DNA of 8,233 bases, taken from contig JAVBNW010000138.1 of NCBI GenBank assembly GCA_031551255.1, forward strand, positions 1 to 8,233. The letters run 5' to 3'. Both the position numbers and the translations under genes were made by a program. The notes under the pieces are model-generated. The model worked only from the letters and a program-made list of their open reading frames with translations. It did no database searches and was not told the DNA's origin. This document shows, one piece after another, positions 1 through 6,557 of this stretch; positions within the stretch are counted from its first letter, which is position 1; the number at the start of each line of letters is the position of its first letter. This DNA is from JAVBNW01 sp031551255. GTDB lineage: Bacteria; Bacillota; Clostridia; Christensenellales; UBA1750.

Positions 1-155
1 CATGCGCCGCAGTTCGCGCCCGGCAGCGCCTCGCGCACGGCGACGACGCGCGGATCGGCTTGGATGGCAAACACCTTGCCCGCCCACGCCAGGCCGGCGC
101 CAAAGAGCACGCCAAGCCCGGTGAGCACGAGTACCGGAAGCAGAATCGGCATCAT
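1..155 (-). CDS. rnfB: RnfB, ferredoxin-binding iron-sulfur subunit of the Rnf complex (N-terminal 51 residues, runs off the window)
   Basis: RnfB is the Fe-S subunit that passes electrons from ferredoxin into the membrane part of the Rnf complex. Only the N-terminus is present. It has a hydrophobic segment at about residues 2-27 with the family signature GLGVLFGAGLAWAGKVF, then DPRV and LPGANCGA at about 34-51. The next codon begins TG, as expected for the second cysteine of the N-terminal Fe-S cluster motif (ANCGAC). The start is the ATG at 153-155. An in-frame ATG directly follows it, but the upstream GAGAGGTG box is about 7 nt from the first one. The gene follows rnfA by 70 nt, the only sizeable gap inside the operon. 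The C-terminal ferredoxin-like domains lie outside the window. The identification is firm from the motif and from its place as last gene of the C-D-G-E-A-B order. Confidence 0.93.
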   Translation of the reverse strand, partial: MMPILLPVLVLTGLGVLFGAGLAWAGKVFAIQADPRVVAVREALPGANCGA

Positions 156-196
156 AAAGAGCACCTCTCGCTGTAAAATATCATGCGGCGCGGCAA

Positions 197-224
197 CGAT
201 AGGTCGCCCGGCCTTATGCTATCG
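197..224 (-). repeat. Short inverted repeat in the rnfA-rnfB gap
   Basis: Perfect 6-bp arms CGATAG (197-202) and CTATCG (219-224) are separated by 16 nt and lie just after the rnfA stop codon. No T-tract follows on the minus strand, so it does not look like an intrinsic terminator. It could stabilise or process the mRNA between rnfA and rnfB, or be chance. Confidence is low. Confidence 0.25.
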
Positions 225-226
225 CT

Positions 227-802
227 TCAGATCAAGCCCTGAAGGCCTAAAAACGCGATGGACATCAGCCCCGCCGCGATCAGTGTGGAGGGGAGGCCTT
301 TGAGCGCCGGAGGAATATTCGCGGTTTCCAGCCTTTCGCGGATGCCGGCAAACAGCACGAGCGCCAGCGTAAAGCCGAGCGCGGAACCCACGCCGTTGAC
401 GACGGATTCGATCAGGTTATAGCCTCTGTCAAAGTTGAGAATCGCGACGCCGAGCACCGCGCAATTGGTGGTGATCAGCGGCAGATATACGCCTAAAGCA
501 TTGTACAGGCTCGGCGAGTTTTTCTGAATGACCATTTCGACCAGTTGTACAAGAAACGCGATGACCAGGATGAACACAATGGTCTGAAGATATTCCAAGT
601 GGAACGTCTCCAACACATAGCGCTGCAAAAGCCAGGTAGCCATGGATGCCACGCCCATGACGAACGTAACCGCAAGGCCCATGCCCACGGCGGTGGATAC
701 CTTGCGCGACACGCCCAGAAACGGGCAGATGCCCAGGAACTGCACCATGACAAAGTTGTTGACGAGAACCGAGCCGATGATGATGATCAGCAGCGTATTC
801 AT
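227..802 (-). CDS. rnfA: RnfA, integral membrane subunit of the Rnf complex
   Basis: RnfA is one of the two homologous six-helix membrane subunits (with RnfE) that form the electron-carrying, ion-translocating core. The 191-residue protein has the normal family length and is hydrophobic throughout. It opens with LLIIIIGSVLVNNFVMVQFLGICPFLGVS. Cys26 in GICPFLG and Cys114 in TTNCAVLGV are the conserved half-membrane cysteines that, with the RnfE pair, are known to bind a 2Fe-2S cluster between the two subunits. The ATG at 800-802 overlaps the rnfE stop by 4 nt (ATGA) and has an AAGGAGG box 7 nt upstream, inside rnfE, so translation is coupled. Nothing is missing. The identification is very secure. 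Confidence 0.97.
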   Translation of the reverse strand: MNTLLIIIIGSVLVNNFVMVQFLGICPFLGVSRKVSTAVGMGLAVTFVMGVASMATWLLQRYVLETFHLEYLQTIVFILVIAFLVQLVEMVIQKNSPSLYNALGVYLPLITTNCAVLGVAILNFDRGYNLIESVVNGVGSALGFTLALVLFAGIRERLETANIPPALKGLPSTLIAAGLMSIAFLGLQGLI

Positions 803-1425
803 GCCGTCGCCTCCTTGCCGCGCGCTTCGATGAAGGCGCTGAGCTTATTAAACACGAGGAGCAGAAGGCCCAGCATTAGGAAGCCGCCGGGGGGGAGGAT
901 GAACAGCAACGCGGGGTTGGCCGAAAGGCCCGGAATCGCAACCCCGAAAATGGAACCTGCGCCGACGATCTCGCGGGCGGCGGCGATGATGGTAAGGGAC
1001 ACGGTAAAGCCCAGGCCCATCGAAAGCCCGTCTACCGCGGCGATCCCTACGGAGTTTTTGCACGCGAAGCTTTCGGCGCGCCCGAAGATGATGCAGTTGA
1101 CCACGATTAGCGGAATGTACAGCCCCAGCGAACTCGACAGCGCCGGAATGAACGCCTTGAGCGCCAGATCCACGATCGTGACGAACGACGCGATGATCAC
1201 GATGAACGCGGGTATGCGGATGCCGTTGGGGATGAACTTTCTAAGCAACGAGATCATCACGTTGGAGCAGATCAGCACGGCCGACGTCGCCAGCCCCATG
1301 CCCAAGCCGTTGATCGCCGCGGTGGATACCGCCAGCGTCGGGCACATGCCCAGCACGAGGCGGAACGTGGGGTTTTCGCTGAGAAAGCCGGCGGCAAAGG
1401 TTTTCGCAACGCTTACCTTGCTCAT
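799..1425 (-). CDS. rnfE: RnfE, integral membrane subunit of the Rnf complex
   Basis: RnfE is the membrane partner and paralogue of RnfA. The 208-residue protein has about six hydrophobic helices. Conserved GMCPTLAVS (Cys28) and VVNCIIFGRAE (Cys112) supply its share of the intramembrane 2Fe-2S site. The short basic C-terminus (FNKLSAFIEARGKEATA) is normal for the family. The start ATG at 1423-1425 sits in TAATG, so its first base is also the last base of the rnfG stop, and an AAAGGAGG box lies 7 nt upstream inside rnfG. It ends in a 4-nt overlap with rnfA. Two further cysteines (54 and 123) are present, and I assign them no role. The identification is very secure. Confidence 0.97.
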   Translation of the reverse strand: MSKVSVAKTFAAGFLSENPTFRLVLGMCPTLAVSTAAINGLGMGLATSAVLICSNVMISLLRKFIPNGIRIPAFIVIIASFVTIVDLALKAFIPALSSSLGLYIPLIVVNCIIFGRAESFACKNSVGIAAVDGLSMGLGFTVSLTIIAAAREIVGAGSIFGVAIPGLSANPALLFILPPGGFLMLGLLLLVFNKLSAFIEARGKEATA

Positions 1426-1967
1426 TACAAACCTCCTTTGGCCGCTTCATAGCAGGCGATCGCATCGTTGACGGCGTTTGTCACCGCGCGGGAAGTAATC
1501 GTGGCGGCGGTGATGGCCTGAATTTCTTGATCCTTCGGGGAGGATTTGACGAGCGCCAGCTGTTTAGCGAGCTTGCCCGCGTACTGTCCAAAGAAGGATT
1601 CGTTTGTGGCGTTGGCGCCGAGGCCCGGGGTTTCGCTGTGATCGCCGATGCGTACGCCGGCGATCTTTCCATCGTTTGTAATGCCCACGGTTACGGCCAC
1701 CGGGCCGCCGAAGCCCCCGGCGCTCATTTCGAATACGCAGCCCTTGTCGGATTTGTATGCGCCGATGAGAGTGTCCGGCGCATTCGGCACCTCGATCTCG
1801 TCAAACGCGCCCGAGCCGGGCAGCGCCTCAATGCGAAGCGCTTCGGCCTTGATCGCCTTTTGCCTTTGGATGGGATCGGCGGTGACCATATTCGTAAGCC
1901 CCAGGCACAACGCCGCGATCAGCATCATAAGCGCCAGCTTGAACGGAAGTTCGATGCTCTTAAGCAC
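1425..1967 (-). CDS. rnfG: RnfG, covalent-FMN subunit of the Rnf complex
   Basis: RnfG carries a covalently bound FMN on the outer face of the membrane and relays electrons in the Rnf chain. I read it from the GTG at 1965-1967 (180 residues) because GGAGG at 1977-1981 stands 9 nt before it. An in-frame ATG at 1985 would add six residues but has only a poor RBS. One N-terminal membrane anchor (about residues 9-30, FKLALMMLIAALCLGLTNMV) precedes the FMN-binding domain. GDHSETPGLG at 108-117 and ITAATITS at 152-159 are the family signatures. Thr156 is the expected FMN attachment residue, normally added by ApbE/FmnB, which is not encoded here. The usual SGAT core reads TAAT, with Ala in place of Gly. 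The gene overlaps rnfD by 8 nt and rnfE by 1 nt. Confidence 0.95.
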   Translation of the reverse strand: MLKSIELPFKLALMMLIAALCLGLTNMVTADPIQRQKAIKAEALRIEALPGSGAFDEIEVPNAPDTLIGAYKSDKGCVFEMSAGGFGGPVAVTVGITNDGKIAGVRIGDHSETPGLGANATNESFFGQYAGKLAKQLALVKSSPKDQEIQAITAATITSRAVTNAVNDAIACYEAAKGGL

Positions 1968-2931
1968 GGCGCGCCACCTCCCCATATACCTTTGGCTTCG
2001 TAAAGCGCTCGATCAGAGGGGTAAGGATGTTCATGAACAGGATCGCATAGGTCATGCCCTCGGGGTAGGCCCCTGACCAAGTGCGGATCGCAAACACGAT
2101 GAACGCTGCGCCAAGCGCGAAGATCACGCGCCCCCAAGGCGTTACCGGCGAGGTTACATAGTCCGTCATCATGAAAAGGCCGCCGAGGATGACGCCGCCG
2201 GAGAGCACGCCCGCTAGGGGATCCCGTCCGGAAAGCCACGTCATCGCCATCAGCGATACAAAAAACACCAACGGGATTCGCCAGTCGATCACCCGCCGAA
2301 GGATTAGGTACAGCCCGCCCAGAAGCAGCGCGATTTTGCACACTTCGCCCAGCGTGCCGGGGATATTGCCCAGCATAAGATCCATGTAGGATGCCGCGTA
2401 CGGATACGCATCCCCGCTCAGCTGCGTGGCCGATGTGATGGCGTTCAGCTGCGCAAGCGGCGTGGCCGATGCGATGGCGTCCGCCCCCCGCCACAGAACC
2501 GGCGTCATGTAGGTCGTCATATACACCGGCCAGGACGCGAGCAAAAACGCCCGCGCGGTCATCGCGGGGTTTAAGAAGTTGTGCCCGAGCCCTCCGAACA
2601 CTTGCTTTACCAGAATAATCGCAAACGCGCTGCCCAGCGCGGCAATCCACCAGGGGGCGTTCGCGGGCAGGTTATAGGCGATGAGCAGGCCGGTTACGAA
2701 CGCCGAGCCGTCGGAGATGGTGGAGGGTTTGCGCAAAATTTTGCACATCAAAAGTTCGGAACCGAGCGCGGATAGCACGCCCACGGCGATGAGAGCGCAG
2801 GCTTGCCAACCGAAGATCACCATAGACGCAAGGCCCGCGGGGGCTAGCGCTATGCACACGTCGATCATCAGACGGCGCGTCGAAATGCGGTCGCGCACAT
2901 GGGGGGACAGGGATACGGTCAGGCTTTGCAA
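1960..2931 (-). CDS. rnfD: RnfD, membrane covalent-FMN subunit of the Rnf complex
   Basis: RnfD is a multi-helix membrane subunit of the NqrB/RnfD family that holds a covalent FMN. From the TTG at 2929-2931 it is 323 residues long, normal for the family. The SPHVRDR start, FGGLGHNFLNPAMTARAFLLASWP (about 112-135), LGNIPGTLGE (about 187-196) and SPVTPWGRVIFALGA (about 261-275) are conserved blocks. The flavin threonine is expected at Thr157 in ASATPL. Directly after it the protein repeats the same 12-residue unit as ITSATQLS, an apparent tandem duplication. The start rests on an AGGAGG box 7 nt before the TTG. The GTG at 2937 is only 1 nt from that box. The spacer to rnfC is 11 nt, and the end overlaps rnfG by 8 nt. 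Confidence 0.95.
   Translation of the reverse strand: MQSLTVSLSPHVRDRISTRRLMIDVCIALAPAGLASMVIFGWQACALIAVGVLSALGSELLMCKILRKPSTISDGSAFVTGLLIAYNLPANAPWWIAALGSAFAIILVKQVFGGLGHNFLNPAMTARAFLLASWPVYMTTYMTPVLWRGADAIASATPLAQLNAITSATQLSGDAYPYAASYMDLMLGNIPGTLGEVCKIALLLGGLYLILRRVIDWRIPLVFFVSLMAMTWLSGRDPLAGVLSGGVILGGLFMMTDYVTSPVTPWGRVIFALGAAFIVFAIRTWSGAYPEGMTYAILFMNILTPLIERFTKPKVYGEVARRA
1977..1981 (-). promoter_or_regulatory. Ribosome binding site that fixes the rnfG GTG start
   Basis: GGAGG lies inside the 3' end of rnfD. The spacer to the GTG at 1967 is 9 nt. The alternative ATG at 1985 lies upstream of this box, so it cannot use it. This supports the shorter RnfG. Confidence 0.7.
2425..2480. repeat. 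Direct repeat inside rnfD, 20 bp with a 36-bp period
   Basis: The 20-bp stretches 2425-2444 and 2461-2480 differ at one base only. Their 36-bp spacing equals 12 codons, so they stay in frame. They encode AIASATPLAQLN followed by AITSATQLSGDA. The first unit holds the expected flavin-attachment threonine. Confidence 0.85.
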
Positions 2932-2938
2932 GGTCACG

Positions 2939-2944
2939 CCTCCT
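2939..2944 (-). promoter_or_regulatory. Ribosome binding site of rnfD, overlapping the rnfC stop codon
   Basis: AGGAGG shares two bases with the rnfC TAG stop. The 7-nt spacer points to the TTG at 2931 rather than the GTG at 2937, which would be only 1 nt away. Confidence 0.7.
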
Positions 2945-4268
2945 ATCGTTTCAGGCGCGCGATCAGCGTGCGCTTGGCGATGCGTATATTGGAAAGGATT
3001 TCGAGCTTAGCCGGGCACGAATAGGTGCATGAGCCGCATTCGACACAATCCAGAGCATGGTATGCGCTAGCGGCATCCCAATCCTGCATAGTAGCGGCAT
3101 CCCTAAGCTTCATCGGCATCAAGTGCATCGGGCAGCCCTTTGCGCACCTGGCGCAGTGGATGCACGCGGTTTTTTCGCCCGGATCGATCTGCGCGCCGGT
3201 CAATGCTAAAATGCCGCTGGTTCCCTTGACGACGGGGGAGTTTTCGTTATATACCGCAATCCCCATCATCGGCCCGCCGGATACGACGCGCCCCGCTTCC
3301 GGCAAAAGGCCGCCGCATGCTTCTAAAAGCGCCGAGATGGGCGTGCCGATACGCGCGCGCAAATTGCGCGGCTCGGCCACGCAGCCCGCCACGGTGACGA
3401 TCCGCTCGGTGAGGGGTTTTCCTTGGGTTAGGGCGTCGGTGATTGCCGCTGCGGTCGCCGCGTTGATCACTACGCATCCGGCATCAGCCGGGAGTCCGCC
3501 GGAAGGAACCTGGCGCGCCGTCGTGGCGATGATTAGCTGTTTTTCCGAACCTTGCGGGTATTTTACCTTCAGCGCGCGCACGGCGATGCGCTCGTCACCC
3601 TGAATGAGCTCGCGAAGCTTTGCGATGGCCTCGGGCTTGTTTTTTTCGATGGCGATAATGCCGCGCGAAGCGTTCAGAGCGCGAAGCGCATAGGAAAGTC
3701 CCTTGACAACCCGCTCGCCCGCCTCGAGCATCAACCGGTTATCGCTGTTCAGAAACGGCTCGCACTCGGCGCCGTTGACGATGACGGTATCCACCGTTTT
3801 GCCCTGCGGCGGCGAAAGCTTGATGTGCGTGGGGAAGGCGGCCCCGCCCATGCCCACGATGCCCGCCTCGCGAACTGCCGCGATAATCTTGGCGGGATCG
3901 GCGTCGAGCCCCAGCGGTTCACAACGCGGCGCAGGCTCGTCGAGCCCGTCGTTTTCGACGACGACGCACTGGCAAAACACGCCTCCCTGGACTTCTCGCT
4001 GCTCTACCACAAGCACGACGCCCGATACGCTGGAGTGCACGGGCGCGCCTACGAAACCCCGCGGCTCGCCGATCTTTTGGCCGTACAGCACGCGCTCTCC
4101 CTTAGCCACCAATGGATCGCAGGTGGTACCCGCGCTTTGCGACATAGGGATGATGATATGCGTAGGCGGAACAAGGAACGCTGTTTCCTTGTTCTGGGTA
4201 GCGCGTTTTCCCTCGTGAATGTGTTTTAGCGGATGAATCCCGCCTCGGAAGGTATCTGTTTTAAACAT
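2943..4268 (-). CDS. rnfC: RnfC, NADH/FMN-binding iron-sulfur subunit of the Rnf complex
   Basis: RnfC is the cytoplasmic subunit that hands electrons to NAD+ through FMN and two 4Fe-4S clusters. From the ATG at 4266-4268 it has 441 residues. In order it shows the N-terminal FRGGIHP motif, a Complex I 51-kDa-like FMN/NADH domain with GMGGAAFPTHIKL at 139-151 and NGAECEP at 165-171, an SLBB-like region, and two 4Fe-4S motifs near the C-terminus: CIHCARCAKGCP (Cys369, 372, 375, 379) and CVECGSCTYSCP (Cys408, 411, 414, 418). It lacks the long repetitive C-terminal tail of gammaproteobacterial RnfC, as usual in Firmicutes. An in-frame GTG at 4286 would add six residues, but those codons contain the GGAGAG box, so the ATG is preferred. 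It is the first gene of the rnf operon, behind its own candidate promoter. Confidence 0.97.
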   Translation of the reverse strand: MFKTDTFRGGIHPLKHIHEGKRATQNKETAFLVPPTHIIIPMSQSAGTTCDPLVAKGERVLYGQKIGEPRGFVGAPVHSSVSGVVLVVEQREVQGGVFCQCVVVENDGLDEPAPRCEPLGLDADPAKIIAAVREAGIVGMGGAAFPTHIKLSPPQGKTVDTVIVNGAECEPFLNSDNRLMLEAGERVVKGLSYALRALNASRGIIAIEKNKPEAIAKLRELIQGDERIAVRALKVKYPQGSEKQLIIATTARQVPSGGLPADAGCVVINAATAAAITDALTQGKPLTERIVTVAGCVAEPRNLRARIGTPISALLEACGGLLPEAGRVVSGGPMMGIAVYNENSPVVKGTSGILALTGAQIDPGEKTACIHCARCAKGCPMHLMPMKLRDAATMQDWDAASAYHALDCVECGSCTYSCPAKLEILSNIRIAKRTLIARLKR

Positions 4269-4281
4269 CAGCTTCTCTCCA

Positions 4282-4303
4282 TTCACATGTCAAGACACGT
4301 GAA
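4282..4303. promoter_or_regulatory. 22-bp near-perfect palindrome, candidate operator in the rnf leader
   Basis: The arms TTCACATGTC (4282-4291) and GACACGTGAA (4294-4303) pair at 9 of 10 positions around a central AA. The site lies between the candidate -10 box and the rnfC ribosome binding site, so it would cover the start of transcription. I cannot match it to a named regulator; it is not a good Rex or CRP/FNR consensus. A role in the mRNA leader is the alternative. Confidence 0.55.
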
Positions 4304-4306
4304 ATT

Positions 4307-4335
4307 ATCTTATCATATTGTAATAGTGCGCGCAA
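4307..4335 (-). promoter_or_regulatory. Candidate sigma-A-type promoter for rnfCDGEAB
   Basis: On the minus strand TTGCGC (4335-4330) is followed after 17 nt by TAAGAT (4312-4307). The overlapping TATGAT (4317-4312) is a better -10 but has only a weak -35 (TTCATT) 16 nt upstream. The tract is markedly AT-rich against GC-rich flanking genes. Transcription would start near 4300-4305. Confidence 0.5.
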
Positions 4336-4345
4336 TGAATACGCT

Positions 4346-4367
4346 TATGTGTCATTTTTTTCACATA
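4346..4367. repeat. Imperfect dyad upstream of the rnf promoter
   Basis: Arms TATGTG (4346-4351) and CACATA (4362-4367) flank a 10-nt T-rich centre, directly after the rsmI stop codon and just upstream of the -35 region. The stem is too short and AT-rich for a good terminator. It shares TGTGTC with one arm of the palindrome at 4282-4303, so it may be a second site for the same regulator, or chance. Confidence 0.35.
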
Positions 4368-5231
4368 TTAAGTTTTTGTTTGTTGCCCTATCCATTTCTT
4401 AATCTCCAAGGAAGCGCGGTACGCGTCGTTGCGCGAAGCGCCGCGCTCTATCGCGCGGGAAACCGCTTCTTTCATTGACAGGCCGTCAAGTAGGTCCTCG
4501 AGCATGCCGGCGCGGACGGAAAAAGTCTCTTGCTCGGGCGTCGATATGCGGCACGCGCTCAGATCAATAACCAAAACGTACTCGCCCTTTTCACTGTTGG
4601 GGTTCGCCATCAGCGCGGCAAGCACGTCGCAGGGGCTTCCGCGCAGCGTAAGCTCGAATTTTTTCGTTAAATCACAGCACAGGCACAGGCGGGCCTTGGG
4701 AAGAACAGCTTCGATAGATTCGATGAGCCCCTTTACCCTGTGCGGGGATTCGTATAGTACCGCCACGGGCTCGCCCTGCGCCGCCTGCATAAGGAACGCG
4801 TTGCGTTCTCCTTGAGCCCTGGGCGGGAAGCCGTAAAAGGAATAGCCGCGCCCCTCAAAACCGCAGACGGACAGCGCCGCCGCCACCGCTGATGGCCCCG
4901 CAACCGGCATGACCGGGATGCCCAGGGTAGCGGCTTCAGCCACCAAAACGGCGCCAGGGTCGCTGATGCCCGGCGTGCCGGCATCGGATACCAGGGCGAC
5001 CGTCATGTCCTCCTGGGCGATGCGGCGCGCGAGCGCGGCGGCCTGTTCGCGCTCGTTGTGCCGGTGGTTTGAGCGAAGGGGGACGTGGATGTCAAGATGC
5101 GAAAGCAGCTTGCGCGTAACCCGGGTATCCTCCGCGAGAATCAGATCGGCGCCGCGCAGCGCATCGGCCGCGCGGGACGAGAGTTCGCCAAGGTTGCCGA
5201 TGGGCGTCGCCACCACATATAGGGCCGCCAT
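4368..5231 (-). CDS. rsmI: RsmI, 16S rRNA (cytidine-1402-2'-O)-methyltransferase
   Basis: RsmI uses S-adenosylmethionine to 2'-O-methylate C1402 in the decoding centre of 16S rRNA. The 287-residue protein starts with the family signature LYVVATPIGNLGELSSRA. It has LAEDTRVTRKLL at 32-43, LVSDAGTPGISDPG at 80-93, PVAGPSAVAAALSVCGF at 109-125 and LYESPHRV at 159-166. Together these make the tetrapyrrole-methylase fold with its SAM-binding loops. The C-terminal helical domain (about 239-281, with SMKEAVSRAIERGASRNDAY) is also intact. The ATG at 5229-5231 is 1 nt after the HD gene stop. The RBS is weak (GGAAA), so expression probably depends on coupling. The frame stays open upstream to 5399, but that part is the HD gene read out of frame. 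Confidence 0.96.
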   Translation of the reverse strand: MAALYVVATPIGNLGELSSRAADALRGADLILAEDTRVTRKLLSHLDIHVPLRSNHRHNEREQAAALARRIAQEDMTVALVSDAGTPGISDPGAVLVAEAATLGIPVMPVAGPSAVAAALSVCGFEGRGYSFYGFPPRAQGERNAFLMQAAQGEPVAVLYESPHRVKGLIESIEAVLPKARLCLCCDLTKKFELTLRGSPCDVLAALMANPNSEKGEYVLVIDLSACRISTPEQETFSVRAGMLEDLLDGLSMKEAVSRAIERGASRNDAYRASLEIKKWIGQQTKT

Positions 5232-5232
5232 A

Positions 5233-5724
5233 TCATGTTTCCGGCGGGAACAGCGCTTCGAGCAGCGCGAGGCCGCGCCGCGTCTTGAACAGTTCCGCGC
5301 GGGACTTTGCGATTTTTTCTGAGGATGCCTTGCCTTCCGAAAGGTTGGTAAGGTCGTCCGCCTCCAACAAAATCTGCAAAACCGGGTCGTCTTTTGCAAA
5401 AGCGGGGGAGTGGTGGTGGGCGATCAACCAGGAGACTCGCCCGCAAACGCTCTCATCGTAACCGCAAGAGCGCAGCATATCGGGCGCAATGCGCGCGCCC
5501 TCGGCTTCCTGATAAGGCCCGGCGCCGCTTCCGTGCAGGCGCAGCGCCTCGGGTATGCCGATGTCGTGAATGGCGGCGGCGGCCTCAAGAATATGAAGAT
5601 CTTCGTCGCTTAGATTTTCCGCCCCCGCGATAGCGCGCGCGTAGCCGAGCACCTTGAGCGCGTGTTCGACATAGTGCCGCTCGCCAAACAGGGCCGCCAT
5701 GCGAAAGATCAGTTCGTAAAGCAT
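5233..5724 (-). CDS. Small HD-domain phosphohydrolase, substrate unknown
   Basis: This 163-residue protein has the metal-binding pattern of the HD superfamily: His21 (YVEHALKV), His53-Asp54 (AAIHDIGIPEA), a His cluster at 103-105 (IAHHHSP) and acidic residues at 122-124 (LEADDLTNL). HD proteins hydrolyse phosphate esters, often of nucleotides, with divalent metals. No other domain is fused to it and nothing here names its substrate. The start has an excellent GAGGAGGT box 6-7 nt upstream. It overlaps the TIM-barrel gene by 16 nt and lies 1 nt before rsmI, so the three are co-translated. It has no membrane segment and is probably cytoplasmic. The HD call is secure, the biological role open. 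Confidence 0.88.
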   Translation of the reverse strand: MLYELIFRMAALFGERHYVEHALKVLGYARAIAGAENLSDEDLHILEAAAAIHDIGIPEALRLHGSGAGPYQEAEGARIAPDMLRSCGYDESVCGRVSWLIAHHHSPAFAKDDPVLQILLEADDLTNLSEGKASSEKIAKSRAELFKTRRGLALLEALFPPET

Positions 5725-6557
5725 CGGGAGACCTCCTCATACCATGTTTTCATCGCCAACGCGTCTTCAGCCTGATGGCCGCTCGATTCGCAGATGATCG
5801 TGGGTTTCAGCCCATACTCGCATAGGACTTGCGCGAGCGGCGCAAAATCCGGCCCAAAGCCTTCGTCGTCAAAGTTGCGGTGGCGCTTTTCGCCGGCGTT
5901 CGTATATTCGATATGGCTAAAGTGCGCGTGGAAGCGCCGCATGCGCTCCAGGCCCAGCGCGTCGATCATAGGATCTATAATGCGCCGGAAATCGTCCGGC
6001 CCCGTAAGGCGGGCAAGCGCGTGCAGGTGAGCAAAGTCGATTGCCGGCAGCACATTGGGGGCGACGCGGCACAGCTGAATCACCTCGTCCACCGTGCCGA
6101 GCTGGCCCGCCCTGCCCATCGTTTCCGGACATAGCGTTGCGCGCAGCGGGCCAAGATGCTCAAGCGCCCTCTCCAACGCGCGGCATGCCCTGAGCATAGC
6201 CTCGCCTCGCGCAAGCTTTTTCGGAGAACCGGCGTGGAAGATCACCCTTTCGCCGCCCATGGCACAGACCGCTTGAGCGCTTTCGTAAAGCCACCGGAAG
6301 GATTTTTCGAGCTGGGTTTCTTCGGCCTCGGCCAGGTTGATAAAATACGGCGCGTGAAAGGATATCGCGATGCCGTGCGCTTCGGCCTGCGCGCCGATGG
6401 CCGCGGCGGTTTCCTCGCTGATTCTTACGCCGTGCCCGCCCGAATATTCAAACGCGTTAAGGCCCAGCGCCGCAAGCCATGCGGGTGCCTGGACGGTATG
6501 CTTATAGCCCTGTTCTTTAAAACTGTCGCTCGCGCCGGCGGGGCCGAAGCGTATCAT
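5709..6557 (-). CDS. TIM-barrel protein of the endonuclease IV / sugar-phosphate isomerase superfamily
   Basis: This 282-residue protein resembles endonuclease IV (Nfo), the zinc-dependent enzyme that cuts DNA at abasic sites. It opens with IRFGPAGASDSF. Likely metal ligands occur in the Nfo order: His68 (SFHAPYFINLA), His108 (VIFHAGS), Glu145 (CPETMGR), Asp174 and nearby His (AIDFAHLHA), a His group at 210-215 (FHAHFSHIEY), His226 (EKRHRNF) and Glu257 (IICESSG). Several sites differ from canonical Nfo: FAHLHA replaces the DTCH motif, and the ligand after RH is shifted. So it is either a divergent clostridial AP endonuclease or a related TIM-barrel enzyme with another substrate. The ATG at 6555-6557 overlaps the yqeG stop (ATGA) and follows a GGGAGGG box. 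The frame is open further upstream, but only as a shadow of yqeG. Confidence 0.85.
   Translation of the reverse strand: MIRFGPAGASDSFKEQGYKHTVQAPAWLAALGLNAFEYSGGHGVRISEETAAAIGAQAEAHGIAISFHAPYFINLAEAEETQLEKSFRWLYESAQAVCAMGGERVIFHAGSPKKLARGEAMLRACRALERALEHLGPLRATLCPETMGRAGQLGTVDEVIQLCRVAPNVLPAIDFAHLHALARLTGPDDFRRIIDPMIDALGLERMRRFHAHFSHIEYTNAGEKRHRNFDDEGFGPDFAPLAQVLCEYGLKPTIICESSGHQAEDALAMKTWYEEVSRCFTN

Noticed and set aside
545..1471. Long plus-strand open frame of 308 codons
   Set aside because: It lies antisense across rnfA and rnfE, both unmistakable family members. Its His/Arg/Met-rich composition shows no domain. It is a GC-rich antisense shadow.
4269..4286. GTG at 4286 as the rnfC start
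   Set aside because: The extra six codons contain the GGAGAG ribosome binding site itself, and the conserved N-terminus begins at the ATG at 4268.
4288..4293. TTGACA on the minus strand as the rnf -35 box
   Set aside because: A -10 at proper spacing would fall on the rnfC start codon, and no suitable hexamer is there. The motif is part of the palindrome.
5232..5399. Extended N-terminus for RsmI from 5399
   Set aside because: Those 56 codons overlap the well-supported HD gene and encode a Cys/Arg-rich stretch unlike the family. RsmI proteins start at the LYVVATPIGNL block.
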